Below are positions 11,901-24,003 of a stretch of 64,000 nt of DNA, piece by piece. The stretch spans positions 85,270,382 through 85,334,381 of the forward strand of contig NC_081824.1 in assembly GCF_030867095.1 (NCBI RefSeq). Direction: 5' to 3'. The DNA is from Alligator mississippiensis. Its lineage: Eukaryota > Chordata > Crocodylia > Alligatoridae. Within the stretch, counting starts at the first letter, position 1, and each line of letters opens with the position of its first letter. A program made the position numbers and the translations under genes. Under the pieces are notes generated by a model. The model saw nothing but the letters and a program-made list of their open reading frames with translations. It was not told the origin of the DNA and ran no database searches.

Positions 11901-14900
11901 ATTTTTTGATGTTCTCAAAATTCTGCAAGCAGATGACTACTAGCAACTCCTTTTCCCCCTAAAAATAAGTGCTGCCAAGGAATTATTAGGGAATGATAGC
12001 CACAATTTAAAAGTTGGTTAGAGGTTTTAAAGAAGGATTTTAATTTCTCCTCCTGGAGAGGTAAGTACACAAAACTCATGATCAATTTCTTCAATAACAA
12101 GGCACAAGATACTAGTTAGTTTCTTAACTTTAGTATCCCAAACTCTTCTTTCATGAAGACTGCGTAGACAACCTAGGGTTAATAGATGGATTACCAAATC
12201 TGCCTTTTGCTGTTAAAATTGTGATTAAAAGTAAGTTATCAAGATGTGCTGTAGTTTCTAACAGGAAAAAGGGAATGAGACTATTCAAACGAAGGAAGTG
12301 TTTTGTTCTCACATGTCTAGAGACAGAAACAGTCTCCTCACCGGTATACACAGAAATACTAGTTATATAAAAGCAGCAAAAAAGCATGAAGAGACAGAGA
12401 CAGAACTGTCTGCTATCCATATAGGGCTGTATCTGAAAAAACACAACAGAACAGATCTCCAGAAAACCACACACTAGGTACACCCAATATAAATATAGTT
12501 TCCAAGGATTAGCCTTCTGTAATCACTAGGGCTTGAAAAAATATTAATATTTTTTTGCATTTCTACAAGCAACAGTGCAGATGAAAAGTAACTTGCTGGC
12601 ACTTTTACTAGTAGGAATATAATAATGGAAATTAATAAAACAATTCTTTGTACCTAATAAATTTAGTAATATTTCCTTTCTTCCAGTTAACAGAGTTTGC
12701 ATTCATATTTTGCATATTTGAATCAATTCTGGATTCTTCCCCACTGACCAAAGAAATCTGAATCTACCCTTCCATTTCTTTATAGAGTTGTCTCCCATCC
12801 ACTTTGTCTTGGTCATACAAGTAAACACAGTCCTTGCTAGTTCTCCTCTGTCTCTTTCCTAGGCATGCATGGTGGCTTTTATGTTTCAGTAACTGGCTAG
12901 TAAAATTTCAAGGGAAGTCAGCAAGTTAAATTTCCTCCTCAGGCATTTTAAGCTAAAGCTACAGAAGTACATAGGCCAGAGATCCTCCTGGCTACCACAT
13001 AACTGTATAGATACCTATTGTTCCACAAGTAAAGTTTCTTAAATGCCAAAATGTTTGCTTCTGCACATGTCCAAAACTTCCTCAGTCATAACAGTGCTAA
13101 CCTGCTCAGTGCCTGGCTCATGCCTAAGCAATATTAGCATCCAAAACAAGTTTTTTAGCTGATCGTACTCTCCAGACCCAATTCAGTAACTCCTCTCAGA
13201 GCACACTTCCCAGACTGGGCCTGCAGAGAACACAGCCACAGGAAGTGATAATGGTGCCCACTTCATCTAATAGATCAGTGGTTAAAATGCTCACCTAGGC
13301 TGTAGAAAACCCAGGTAAGTCCTTCTTTTGCCTGAGGGAATTTGAACTTGCTTCTCCCACATCATACCTAAATGCTCTAAGCATAACTAGAGTAACTGGA
13401 TTTGGGGTTTCTCATTCCCTTCTTTTGAATGTCTTATTTTGCATGGAAAAGTTAAATATTTATTGAATAAGAAAAAGTGTATGTATGACCAGAAGTCCAT
13501 TGTCTAGCAGAAGGGATGGGGAGGGGAACCCAAGTTCCAATACTTCTGGTGATCTATTATACATATTTTATATTAAAGTATTCATGCAACAAGGTCTGAA
13601 AAAAACAGGCCTTCCCCTTCCCAGGTGAGCACCCTAATCACCAAGCTCCTCTTCCCCTGCTGTTTTGTAAGAGGCCTGACACTGGTGCTTAGATACACCT
13701 CTTTTCTCTGCATTTCCTGTGAGCTGGCTGAGATGACTCCCAGCTCAGCAGCCAGCTTTCATGCATCCCAGTCTTAAGAAACCTAATCTTCCTTATACAC
13801 TGTACAGGGCCTAAGCCTAAACTAAACCAAGTCATGAATTCCACTAATTGACAGGGTGCCTAAACACTAGCTGCTGCCATATTCAGTGTTGCAGCACCCA
13901 ACTCCTTGCCCATGGTTTTTAAGAAAGGTGGACAAGTTTTCTTACATTTTTAAGGAGCCACAAGGATAAGAACGTCATAGAAGTGATGTCCTTTTGGATG
14001 GGGGGTGGGGAGGGAGGGATGCAGGGTGTCCAGAAGGCCTTTGTTGGAGAGAACAAGTGCTCACAACAGAGAATACTGGCAAGCAGTGACATTTCTCCTC
14101 AACCATTCTTGGATAAGACAGGTACGCCTGCCTTACCTCTGAGGTCTTAGACTTTCTGTAACTTCCGTCACAAAAAGGTTTGCTTACTATTACAGAATTC
14201 TCCATGCCTCATTCATCTCTGAAAAAAATGCAACTATTTATTTTCTCCCCAGTATCACACTAATTACAATTAAAATGATTTGCCAAAAAGGAGGGTTATG
14301 CAACAAATACTGAAAATAGTAAGAATCTGGATTAATTGGATTTCCTCCAGAAGCTAGTTCTAGTTTCAAAAGACAACTTGGATTACACCAGCTTCCTTGT
14401 CACTGATTTCGCTTAAGTTTGTCTGCAACTGAGATATGGCAGCTGGTCTTTTCACTTCAAATAATAATGTTTATGTACCCCTACAGTTAAACTCATACAT
14501 AATGCCTAATAGAACCACAGATCTAATAAATTCAGAAGTGAATACTAAAACCCCTGGAAGAATCCATATCTCTTATTTATTCCAAAGCAGAGCTGTCAAA
14601 AAACCATAGTTCAAAGACAGAAAGGAGGCACTTCATAAAATCCAAGGTCTTTCAGAGTAAGGACAAAGGAGGAACTCTTGCAAAGGGCAACAGCTCTTAC
14701 ATTTTAAGTGTGTAAACCAGTGATTCTCCAACTCGAGGTACCCATCAACAGGCTGCAGGCTGTTTTCTTCAGCCACCTACTGGCAGAGGGGCAGCAGTGG
14801 ACCTTGAAAGTTACACATGTAAAATGCTGTGTTGCTGCTGTTTTAACTGTGCCTAAACCTGGGACAACCAGAACTGCCTTAAATGAGATGTTTATTTACA

Positions 14901-16780
14901 TGTGACCAAGCTAGGAGTGATTCAAATGTAGTACAACTGCTACAACTTGAACACTGGATGTTTGGCATTCTTATTTATTTTTCTTATTCTAATCGCACTC
15001 ATAAAGAAACTCTTATAAATCATGATAAAGTTTAATGTATATGAATGTCAACAAAAATTATACCAATATACTGCTAGTGAATGATGTGTTGAATAGGTTG
15101 TTTAGAAAGCTCTATGAAACAGTTAAGTATAGCATTAGTATGCTCTTTTTATTGGCATACAGTCACTACCCATATCAGTGCACTTGTGTAAAAGAAATGT
15201 AATTTTCATAGTTACAGGAAGTGACAATTCCAGTTGTTGGTAGAGTATATAAAGCTTGCACACACATTTTTTGTATTATTATTGAACAGATAATATAAAA
15301 TCTGGACTGAAAACCAAATGCAGTGCATCATGGAAACTGTATTCCTCAGCAGTTTATCTTCATCTTAATTGTAGTTGTTTTTTAAAAAAAAGGAAAATCT
15401 ACTCATTCCCAAATATCTAAACTGTCAAGCTATTTAGCTCTTCAGAAAATCCTCGCTTGTACTAAAAACCTAAAGGCTGTTCAGAGTGCAAGTTTAAAAA
15501 GTAGTGTATTGCAAACTATGCCTTCCTCTGAGAGGTATGACTGACTACTCTACCTATAGAATGTAATTCTTTTGGGTTTGTTATTTTAACTGAATTAATT
15601 CTTATCAGTCTATGAAACACAGTTTTGACAAACATGCATTTATTCACATAGGTTATTAACTTGTTCAATAAACATATAGTTAAAAAATGTGAACTCTGTG
15701 GAAGCACTACAAATCTCTGCCTGTAATTTACAGAAAAAAACACCTTGGCAAAAATCTTATGTAATGGAATCCTACTTTTAGTGGAGTGGATAATTTCTTT
15801 CAAGAAGACATGCATTGCAAATTTAGCCTAGTACAGTTTATTTCGTCTTACAAGAGAGAAACCTCAGAAATATCTTACTTAATGACGTTATGCAGCTTGC
15901 TTTAGAAGTGAACATCATACCAGAATTTGTAGGCACAGATTTCTGCACCAGAATTTTAGCCTCTCTCTAAATTAATAGCCTTTATAAATCACCAGTCAAC
16001 TAGTGGATTTTTTTTTTTTGTTCTGTAGTCTGGTTCATTATAATGAGTTAATTTTCTTCACTAAAAAAGACACTGATTAACTTCTTTCATTATAAATTAC
16101 TGTAATGTTAAAAGAATGAGGAACTGGTTAGATAGAAACCTAACTAAATACATTTAACTAAAATTACAATTCTCTTAATTCTAAAAATATATATTGGTTT
16201 AAAAAGTTTACTACATAGTTGTCATGTGTGTCACAAAGAAAGTTTACCTAGTCTCTCAGTTTTTGTCTCTGTGCACATGTGCGCACAACCAATAAAATAT
16301 CTTATTCAGAAATTGAGTCTTATTTAAACAATAATCCCAGATGTCCAGAACATTCTTTTGAACACAAAATAAAAAGTGTTTGATTGAGGAATAGAGTTCC
16401 AGAGCTGAGAACTAGTGTCACACACGATCAGTTACTTGCACATATTCCCACTGGTGCTTGGTCTGTTTTGGCATATTTCAAATTACAGAGCAATCCATAC
16501 TTTACACACACAGCATATGCTACTCGATAGTCCAAAAAAGAAGATTCAAAATCTGTTAGACACTTATCTAAAGGAAAAAAAAGTCTATTCTTTGTTCTCC
16601 CTAACTCCCACCCAGTTGATTTATCTCAAGCAAAGCCATGGATAACTTACATACTTTGACATGTGATAGAAGTTAATTTTTTTTCAAAGTATTTTTAAAA
16701 TTTGATATACAAAAAAAAAGCTGCCTTTTTAAAAAAAAGTATTTTCTATCGCTTAACACAAAATTAAGGTGCAAGAACTT
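8980..16780. other. Intergenic region between COQ3 and PNISR
   Basis: About 7.8 kb, AT-rich, with no frame that looks coding and no young transposon. Only a SINE-like stretch near 13.27 kb, one dispersed motif at 11409 and a possible hAT start (CAGTGATTCTCCAACTCGAG) at 14718 stand out. It is much cleaner of insertions than the PNISR introns. Confidence 0.7.
13264..13700 (+). repeat. Old tRNA-derived SINE-like repeat
   Basis: TAGATCAGTGGTTAAAATGC with CTCACCTAGG looks like a degraded tRNA-type A box, and CCCAGGTAAGTCC (13309) like a B-box remnant. At 13620 the reversed motif CCAGGTGAGCACCCTAATCA occurs, so the repeat seems to hold two facing tRNA-like arms. It is degraded, and the family is not named. 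Confidence 0.4.
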
Positions 16781-16784
16781 TAAA

Positions 16785-17123
16785 CAAAAATGAACTAAAG
16801 AGCTTTATTGACATCACAGTACATTCAATAGTAATTTTAAGAACATTACAGCTGAAAGAGAATGGCATGTTTATATTCTTATTAAGCACTACTGTTTTTG
16901 AAAAAATGTCATACAAAGAAATCCAAGTAAGTATTTAACTCTGAGCAGCATTTGGAAAAAATACACCTATTTACAGATTAAAAAAAGGATTCTGATTTCA
17001 CCTACATAGCCACAATGTGCCTCTATAATGAGACAAGCCTTTATAACTCATGGAATTTTTAAAACGTCATCACACTGGTGCCACCTCATTCCTCAGCGTT
17101 TACGACGGGGAGGGGTGGTTGAC
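16785..17123 (-). CDS. PNISR: PNISR exon 12: last coding bases and 3' UTR
   Basis: The acceptor is ttacttttcag before GTCAACC. Joined to exon 11 it reads RSTTPPRRKR and then TGA (stop 17095-17093), so only 31 nt are coding and the rest is 3' UTR. The total CDS of 2478 nt is divisible by three only with this exon. The cleavage site is approximate, placed about 20 nt after the AATAAA signal. Confidence 0.88.
16804..16809 (-). terminator. PNISR: Polyadenylation signal of PNISR
   Basis: AATAAA on the minus strand (TTTATT on plus), about 285 nt after the stop codon. It is the first canonical signal I find in the 3' UTR. Other A/T-rich hexamers further downstream could serve longer transcripts. 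Confidence 0.6.
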
Positions 17124-17364
17124 CTGAAAAGTAAAGGAAAAGAGGGAAAAAGTTAATTGAAATATGGTCCACAAAACTACGGGAACTTTAGGCTTAATAA
17201 TTAGTCATTTTAAAAGATTTTCCAAAGTTACTTCTGCCCAAGACAATAATTTTAATGAATACCAGACTTTATTTAAAACAAAAAAAGCTCTCATATGTTG
17301 TACACATGAAGACGATAGTAAAAAAAAACTATAAATCAGACAAAATACTTAAAAAGTATACTAC
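17124..17364 (-). other. PNISR: PNISR intron 11 (short, stop just inside)
   Basis: A 241-nt intron. If retained, translation would stop at a TAG whose first T is the second intron base: the split codon becomes AGG, then TAG. The product would lack only the last nine residues of the RS tail. Confidence 0.7.
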
Positions 17365-18472
17365 CTTGATCGTGACTTAGACTTGTGTTTGCGGCTTGCC
17401 TTCTTACCAGACCTTTGAGATTTCTCCATGGATCGCGATCGACTGTGCTTCGATTTCTTAGCCTTCTTTTCTTTGCTACTCCCTGGTGATTCAGAACTGC
17501 TCCTTGCACTAGATTCAGAGCCTGAATGTTTTTTACTATCTTTGGTAGAACTTTTTTTGCCTTCCTGTCTAGAATCTTGTCTTAATATTTTAACAGATAT
17601 TGAATCACTTCGAGAAAGAGTTCTTTCACTTTCTCTTTTTCTTTTTAACCTATTTTCATCATGATTTCCTGTCTTACTATCTTTTTCTTCTTTTTTTTGC
17701 TTCTCTTTTCTTTTTTCTTGGTCTCGATCCCTTTCTCTATTCTTTTTCCTATCCTTATCTATGCTCCTACTTCGTTCCTTTTTCCTCTCCTGATCTTTAC
17801 CATCACCTTTATGTTTATGCCTATTTCCACTAAGATTTCTATGCTGGTCATCACTTTTACGCCTATCCCTACTCCTGCTGCGACTAGCGCGACTAGCTCT
17901 CCTGTCTCTTGAATGACTGCTGCTTCTATGTCTCTCCCAACTCCTTTCTTGGGAAGGACTACGATTTCGTCGTCTTTCCCCTCTTTCCATACTTCTATTT
18001 CTGCTGGACCGCCTCCTTTCTCTTATCTTCTCCCTACTTCTACTCCTTTCTCTACGATTTCTATGAGAATAACTCCTGCTTCTACTGCGTCTAACTTTAT
18101 GTGAAGGAGATCTACTGCGACTATGCCTCTTCTTCCTTTTAGGAGAGGAAGAACGTGAAGAACTGCGGCTACTACCTGAGCTAGTACTATACGAAGAACT
18201 AGACACAGTGCTGCTGCTACTACTGCTTCTGCTATTGCTGCTACTGCTACCACTACTAGAACTTCTTGATCTACTCCTTCCTATTCTTTCCCTTTCTTTA
18301 ACATCTTTTTTGAGTTCAGTATCTGGTGCAGTTTCACTTGGGGATCTTTTCTTTTCATTAACCATGTCATCCTCGGTTTCTTTTATTTCACACGGTGAAA
18401 AGCTGCTATTTTGCTCTTTGTTGGTATATTCACTCATATCTTTTGGAATTTTTTCATTTTGTAGTTTTTCTT
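17365..18472 (-). CDS. PNISR: PNISR exon 11, RS domain
   Basis: The acceptor is actttttccag before AAGAAAAAC. The donor is CGATCAAG before gtagta, so the TAG read through at 17361 is intronic. This 1108-nt exon encodes residues 447-815. After a charged linker (EEKLQNEKIPKDM ... DDMVNEKKRSP) it is almost wholly low-complexity Arg/Ser: Ser runs near 515-545, then SPKRKKRHSRSRSP, many RSRS, RDRR and KERSRSIDKDRKK tracts, and KHSRSRSMEKSQRSGKKASR near the end. RS repeats are SRPK/CLK phosphorylation targets and direct proteins to speckles. The frame opens upstream into intron 10, but that 5' extension is not PNISR-like and is excluded. Confidence 0.96.
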
Positions 18473-18646
18473 CTGGAAAAAGTATATAAAAGAAATATGG
18501 AAGTAATGCCAAGTAACATACAGATATTGGTAAGAAAACAAATACACTGTTTCTCTTGGGAAAGGGCCACATTCCCACGTAGCATTTGTAATTTTTAGAA
18601 ATCAGCTTATTTACTAATCCTCAATGCCACCACTGTAGACTGTTCT

Positions 18647-18665
18647 TTTTAAAAAAAAAAAAAAA
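18647..18665. repeat. A-rich tract
   Basis: An uninterrupted run of about 18 A on the plus strand, giving poly-U in PNISR pre-mRNA. It lies about 175 nt upstream of exon 11 in the transcript, too far to be the normal polypyrimidine tract. Confidence 0.9.
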
Positions 18666-18830
18666 GAGCTTTCGTGTGCAATTACAAGGAGTAGCTACAA
18701 GTACAAAAATACAATTATATTACTATGCAGTTAACAGGAGTGCAGTTAAATTACAAAGTAGACAGTAGGGCTGAAAGTTGCTATGCACTCAGGTGGGAAT
18801 CACTAAACAGTTTGTTACTATGTAAACCAG

Positions 18831-19183
18831 CAGTGTCAAAGACATGGGCTGGAGCCTGTTAAGCCATGAGATACAGTTAGGACAGCGGCTTGCAGGGCCA
18901 GAAATTTAGAGGTGGGTCAAATGGCAACAGTGTTAAGTGCTGTGCCTCATCTCAATGGCATTTCTGACTTGCAGGTAGCTCTGCTGGCCAAATCTGGAGT
19001 ACAAAATTGTGTCCTTTGGCTCATGGGACTGCTCACAAGTCAGAAATTTGGCAGCAGAACAAACTACCCTGTATTTCTGGCCCTGCAGGCCAGATGACAG
19101 TACCCCACACTCTGGATCCAGCCACAGGCTGGCCTCACACTACTCATCTGGCCCACACATCTGGAGAAGTTTAACACTCCAGA
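18831..19183. mobile_element. hAT-like MITE
   Basis: Left CAGTGTCAAAGACATGGGCT and right AGAAGTTTAACACTCCAG form degraded inverted ends. GGCCAGAAAT and CAGGCCAGATGAC occur inside, as in the element at 54212. Target duplication not clear. Confidence 0.45.
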
Positions 19184-19598
19184 AGTAAACAAAACACAAA
19201 AACTGAGACTGGCTTTGTGTTATGCAGTTCAGGAAATACTTTTATCTATTATACATAAATTGAGTAAACTGTACATATAAACACAAACATGCTCTGTTTT
19301 ACTCAAAGTAGTACATATGAGATAGAGATAGAGCAACAGACACAAAGGAAAAACGTAACTACTTCAACTGCTGTTACATGCAACTTGACAGTTAGCAAAC
19401 ACTGGAAACAGGACAGGACTGCTTGCATGTCTGCAGGCCATGTTAAATGAGATGATATGTTCTCTTAAAAATAACCTGGTAATTGCATTATGTGGGCTTA
19501 GCTTTTCAGATATATCTACAAAAGACAAGAACTTCAGACCCTTTCAACAAGAAGAAATCACTTTTTATTTTAAGGGGATCTGTGTCATCTGCTTAGGC

Positions 19599-19601
<3 letters not shown>

Positions 19602-19632
<31 letters not shown>
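19602..19632. repeat. T31 homopolymer
   Basis: Thirty-one consecutive T on the plus strand, so A31 in PNISR pre-mRNA. It is not a CR1 tail, as CR1 elements lack poly(A). It may be the remnant of some other insertion or an expanded homopolymer. Confidence 0.95.
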
Positions 19633-19635
<3 letters not shown>

Positions 19636-19732
19636 GAATTCAGAGCAAATAACCAATGTCACAAATATAGGTTGTGAGAGAGCTCCATTCATGGGCTGTC
19701 TGCTTAGATTCAGTTTCAGAACAAACTTATTC

Positions 19733-21018
19733 ATAGATTCATAGATGTTAGGGTCGGAAGGGACCTCAATAGATCATCGAGTCCGACCCCCTGCATAAGC
19801 AGGAAAGAGTGCTGGGTCTAGATGACCCCAGCTAGATGTCTATCTAACCTCCTCTTGAAGACCCCCAGGGTAGGGGAGAGCACCACCTCCCTTGGGAGCC
19901 CGTTCCAGACCTTGGCCACTCGAACTGTGAAGAAGTTCTTCCTAATGTCTAGTCTAAATCTGCTCTCTGCTAGCTTGTGGCCATTGTTTCTTGTAACCCC
20001 CGGGGGCGCCTTGGTGAATACTCACCAATTCCCTTCTGTGCCCCCGTGATGAACTTAAAGGCAGCCACAAGGTCGCCTCTCAACCTTCTCTTGCGGAGGC
20101 TGAAAAGGTCCAGTTTCTCTAGTCTCTCCTCGTAGGGCTTGGTCTGCAGGCCCTTGACCATACGAGCTGCCCTTCTCTGGACCCTCTCCAGGTTATCCGC
20201 ATCCTTTTTGAAGTGTGGCGCCCAGAATTGCACGCAGTACTCCAACTGCGGTCTGACCAGCACCCTATAGAGGGGAAGTATCACCTCCTTGGACCTATTC
20301 GTCATGCATCTGCTGATGCATGATAAAGTGCCATTGGCTTTTCTGATGGCTTCGTCACACTACCGACTCATGTTCATCTTGGAGTCCACTAGGACTCCAA
20401 GATCCCTTTCTGCTTCCGTTCCACTAAGCAGGTCATTTCCTAGGCAGTAGGTATGCTGGACATTTTTCCTCCCTAGGTGCAGCACTTTGCATTTCTCCTT
20501 GTTGAACTGCATCCTGTTGTTTTCTGCCCACTTGTCCAACCTATCCAGGTCTGCCTGCAGCTGTTCCCTGCCCTCCAGCGTGTCCACTTCTCCCCATAGC
20601 TTTGTGTCATCTGCAAACTTGGACAGAGTACATTTGACTCCCTCGTCCAAGTCGCTGATGAAGACATTAAAGAGTATCGGTCCAAGGACCGAGCCCTGCG
20701 GGACCCCACTGCCCACACCCTTCCAGGTCGAGACCGACCCATCCACCACGACTCTTTGGGTGCAACCCTCTAGCCAATTCGCCACCCACCGGACTGTGTA
20801 GTCATCCACGCCACAGCCTCTTAACTTGTTCACCAGTATGGGGTGGGATACCGTATCGAAGGCCTTCCTGAAGTCTAAGTATACGACATCCACCCCTCCT
20901 CCTGTGTCCAGGTGTTTCGTAACCTGGTCATAGAAAGAGACTAGGTTGGTCAGGCACGATCTGCCCGCCACAAACCCGTGCTGGTTTCCCCTCAGCATAA
21001 TTTGCCCTGCCGGGCAAC
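19733..21018 (-). pseudogene. CR1 LINE, 5'-truncated, nearly intact RT (copy 2)
   Basis: The 3' end with ATTCATAGATTCATAGATGT lies at 19733, and the body runs toward 21018, where it is truncated. The minus-strand RT has [24 protein letters not shown] and an intact FADD box (about 20625). It is closely similar to copy 4 at 47424. Two visible lesions: a TAG stop after MNMSR (about 20363) where copy 4 has CAG (Gln), and a frameshift after GIGEY (about 20020). Both could be recent. Confidence 0.9.
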
Positions 21019-21599
21019 TTAGTAGAAGGGGGAACTGCATAAGAAGTAAAACCACTGTCTGATGCAAATATCTTTACACATGTACACACAACATACTTGT
21101 GCACACACACAAATGTAAGAGGGGGAAGAGGAACAAAACAGAGGCAGTTTGGAGGATTTTGAAAGCCCTCAAAATCTAAATTTGATACGCAGATACATTA
21201 GAAGACTAGCATTTATTAAAAGGACACTGTGGCGACAGAAGCTCCTTATGGAGGAAGAAGAGAAATAGAACATGGATCACAAAGAATGTAAATGATGCAT
21301 CCCAAAGGAGTTCTTAACCAGTTTAACTTCAAGCTTCAAAAATGAAAATTATTTTATTGAATACTGAAGAGTCAGTGAACAGGGTTTTACATCTGCTCAT
21401 TCTTAACTTAATCTTGCAGATTAGAAAATTATTATTAGATGGTTCTTTCTTACTACAACTTTAAAATAACCTTTCAGAACTCTTGCTAGTTTTAATGTTT
21501 TAATATGTTTTGGGAGAAAAACAGGCTGGTTTCAAAGAAAGCTACTCTTGCATAGACCACTGCTTAGTGTTGCATTATTTAGTATCTAAATATGTAAAA

Positions 21600-22500
21600 A
21601 GATATAAATATTTATATGTAGTCTTCATAGATCTAAAGAGAGCATTCTGACGCCTAAGACTGGAAAAATTATGGAAGAAACTGGCAATAAGCATCAATGG
21701 ATAAAGCTCTCTTACAATGAAACATTACTTTCTGTTCAAATACAGTACCTAAGGTGCACTATGGAATCCCTGGTGCTCTGTCCAATAGTTTTCCAACCAA
21801 GACAGGGGTACAAGGATGTTTGCTCACCCCACTACGTTTTAATCTATTTCTGAATTATTTAAAACACGTGCTAACTGGGAATCAAGTCCAAGCACCCGTG
21901 ATACTGAATGATTCTATTAATGTTTTGCTTTATGCATATGGCGCATTATTAATGGCACTAACCTAAACAGACTTCCAAAGGTTATTTAAATGCTTTTCAG
22001 CAACATTGCACATGAATGGCTTGAGAATCAACACTGCTGAAGCCAATGTATTGTCTTCATAGAATGAAAGGGAGAAATGAGTTTGGTCTTTACAGGAAAA
22101 GAGGAAGTGGTATCACTTTAATATCTTGGATTCTATTTTAATAAAAATCTGAGCTAGAACAAGCACATAGAATATGCACGCGCTACAGCGACACAAGCCC
22201 TGGGTTGAATTTTATCCTTCCTGCACTAACATAGGCAAAAGGGAAGTATTGGCAATGCTAAAAGATTTAAATGGAGCAGAACTATAGGGTGTTTGACCCA
22301 ATGGCTTATTCAAAAATAGAAAAAACCCCTCTCCATTTACTTTTTAGACAACTTGCATCGTTACTTAATTCTGCAACAGGAAATAAGACTGATTAATGTA
22401 AGCACCTTGGCTCAATTCAGAATTTTAGATTACTGGATGAAAATGAGTAGTTTTACACCTATTAATATCAAAAGAAGTACATTTTGGAACCATCTCCTTT
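21600..22500 (+). pseudogene. Fossil non-LTR reverse transcriptase of a non-CR1 clade
   Basis: A broken RT: VFIDLKRAF near 21623, then GVQGCLLTPLRFNLFLNYLK (about 21807-21866) and LLYAYGALLMALT (about 21930), where live elements have YADD followed by LL. Then LQRLFKCF ... HMNGLRINTAEANV follows (about 21970-22050), a pattern common after the RT active site. GVKQGCLLxPxLFNLF with YADD differs from CR1's [10 protein letters not shown] with FADD, so this is another LINE clade. There are many stops, and the catalytic Asp pair is gone. Confidence 0.6.
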
Positions 22501-23269
22501 ACGAAATAAACCCTTGTTTGGATGGTTAAATGACATCCATATTTTTCTCCAGACAAACAGCCAGGGAAATATACTAAGTGTCACTGACCCAGTATTTCCC
22601 CTACATTTAAAGCAAAACATAAATTTAAGAAGCAAAGATGCCAGCATGCAGCCAGATATGCAGGCACTAAGTTTTCCCTGACCTTTCCCCTTCTGAGATT
22701 AATAAAGCACTCTTTTAGCCTAGAAACCAACTTATCTGCAGTAGAGAACTGTAAGCAATGAGACACTGTTACCAGACTGCATTTTACTCTAATGAGATAT
22801 TCAAGTTGTCACGGGCAGGTGGTGTCAGATCCCATATTCAGACAGAATACATTCTTGTGGGAAAAATGAGATAGTGATTTAAGTCATCTATCTGTGGTCT
22901 TGTTTATTCTTTGAAGAATTAAAAGGAAAATGTCTCTCTCCATTAATGGAAAATTTTAAATACTGAGCTAATGAAGACAAAACAATGTGGCTTCTAACAA
23001 CTTACAGCCTATCCTATACTCCCTAGGTTCATCTGCGTTACTTGCACAAAGAATAAGGGCCACAATCAAACAGAATTCCCCTATTCTACCTTACTGTCCA
23101 CTGCTTCATTTCATCTCTTTTTGCATCACAATAGAAAGAACGTGTTTTTTTTTTTCCCCAATCATGGCTAACTGTATGCCAAAGTAGGTCCTCTTGGGAA
23201 TGTAAGTGTGTCCATCAGGAGCTTTTTGTAGCAGACTGCCTCCTGCAATGCCACACTTCCTGGACACTA

Positions 23270-23587
23270 TAGGCACTTTTACATGTACTCCACGGGTGGG
23301 GGGAGCGATGCTTTAATTAAAGCAGCTTCAAGAGCCACTCTAATTAAAGCACTACTGTGTCGCCTGTATCAGCTTAAAAATGGTGGTGGAGGTGCTTGAA
23401 CTAAAGCTCAGCTTTAGTTCAAGCACCTCTGCTGCCATTTTTAAGTACAGGGATGCTGATACAGGAGACACAAGACACTGCTGAAGCACGGTAATTGCCA
23501 TGTTCCAGCAGACTCGATTGAGTCTGCTCCAACACAGTGGAATTCCCGAGTATCGGAGCAGCCTCCACAACCATGTATAGGCATCCC
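23270..23587. mobile_element. Fold-back MITE, family F copy A
   Basis: Ends AGGCACTTTTACATGT and, reversed, TGGGATGCCTATACATGG. At the centre 23390-23408 and 23410-23428 are a perfect 19-bp inverted repeat around one base. Outer arms (CTGTATCAGC, AAAAATGG and their complements) extend the hairpin to about 100 bp. Related copies lie at 39885 and 57441. Confidence 0.8.
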
Positions 23588-23659
23588 ACACTTCCAGAAA
23601 GACTTGCTCTGTTGCATAAGGTTAGCCCTCAGACCCTTGCAAAAGGCAGTAAACAAGGT

Positions 23660-24003
23660 TGTCAGTCCTTTACTAATAGCTTTTTATATAATTTCCTGTA
23701 AATAGTGTTTCCACTTCACAAACGTTATCAATGTACCTCCAAGCAGCACGCTTGCTGCTTCAGGCATAAGCTACAGTGCTCAGCCAATGCCTACAGCTTT
23801 GAGACGGTTAACATGATTCTGCCCCACCAGTTTGCTGAGCAGACACAAGTGGAAACCATCTTGGCAACTGCATGGCATACACAGCGTCTCCAGGACTGCT
23901 CCTTTTCCAGTGAATAAACAGCTTTCCCCACTTGAAACATGTATTCCAATTTGGAGGGGCTGATTTTGGGAGAATAGTGTCTATGTATGTGAGAAAATAA
24001 GGT
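23660..24003. mobile_element. MITE, 'tacc(a/t)tattt' family, one clear end
   Basis: The right end, reversed, reads TACCTTATTTTCTCACATAC, matching both ends of the element at 242-530. CAAAATCAGCCCCTCCAAAT follows, a motif also present near 30000 and 54690. The left end is not resolved. Confidence 0.5.

Noticed and set aside
16007-16020. Poly-T tract as a processed pseudogene tail
   Set aside because: No adjacent intronless gene copy and no target duplication were seen.
17361-17363. TAG at 17361 as the PNISR stop
   Set aside because: It lies within the donor gtagta; splicing to 17123 keeps the phase and adds a plausible Arg-rich tail ending in TGA.
18473-18578. N-terminal extension of the RS-domain frame (start at 18578)
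   Set aside because: An acceptor at 18473 joins exon 10 in the right phase, and the extension (hydrophobic, with no PNISR similarity) is intron sequence.
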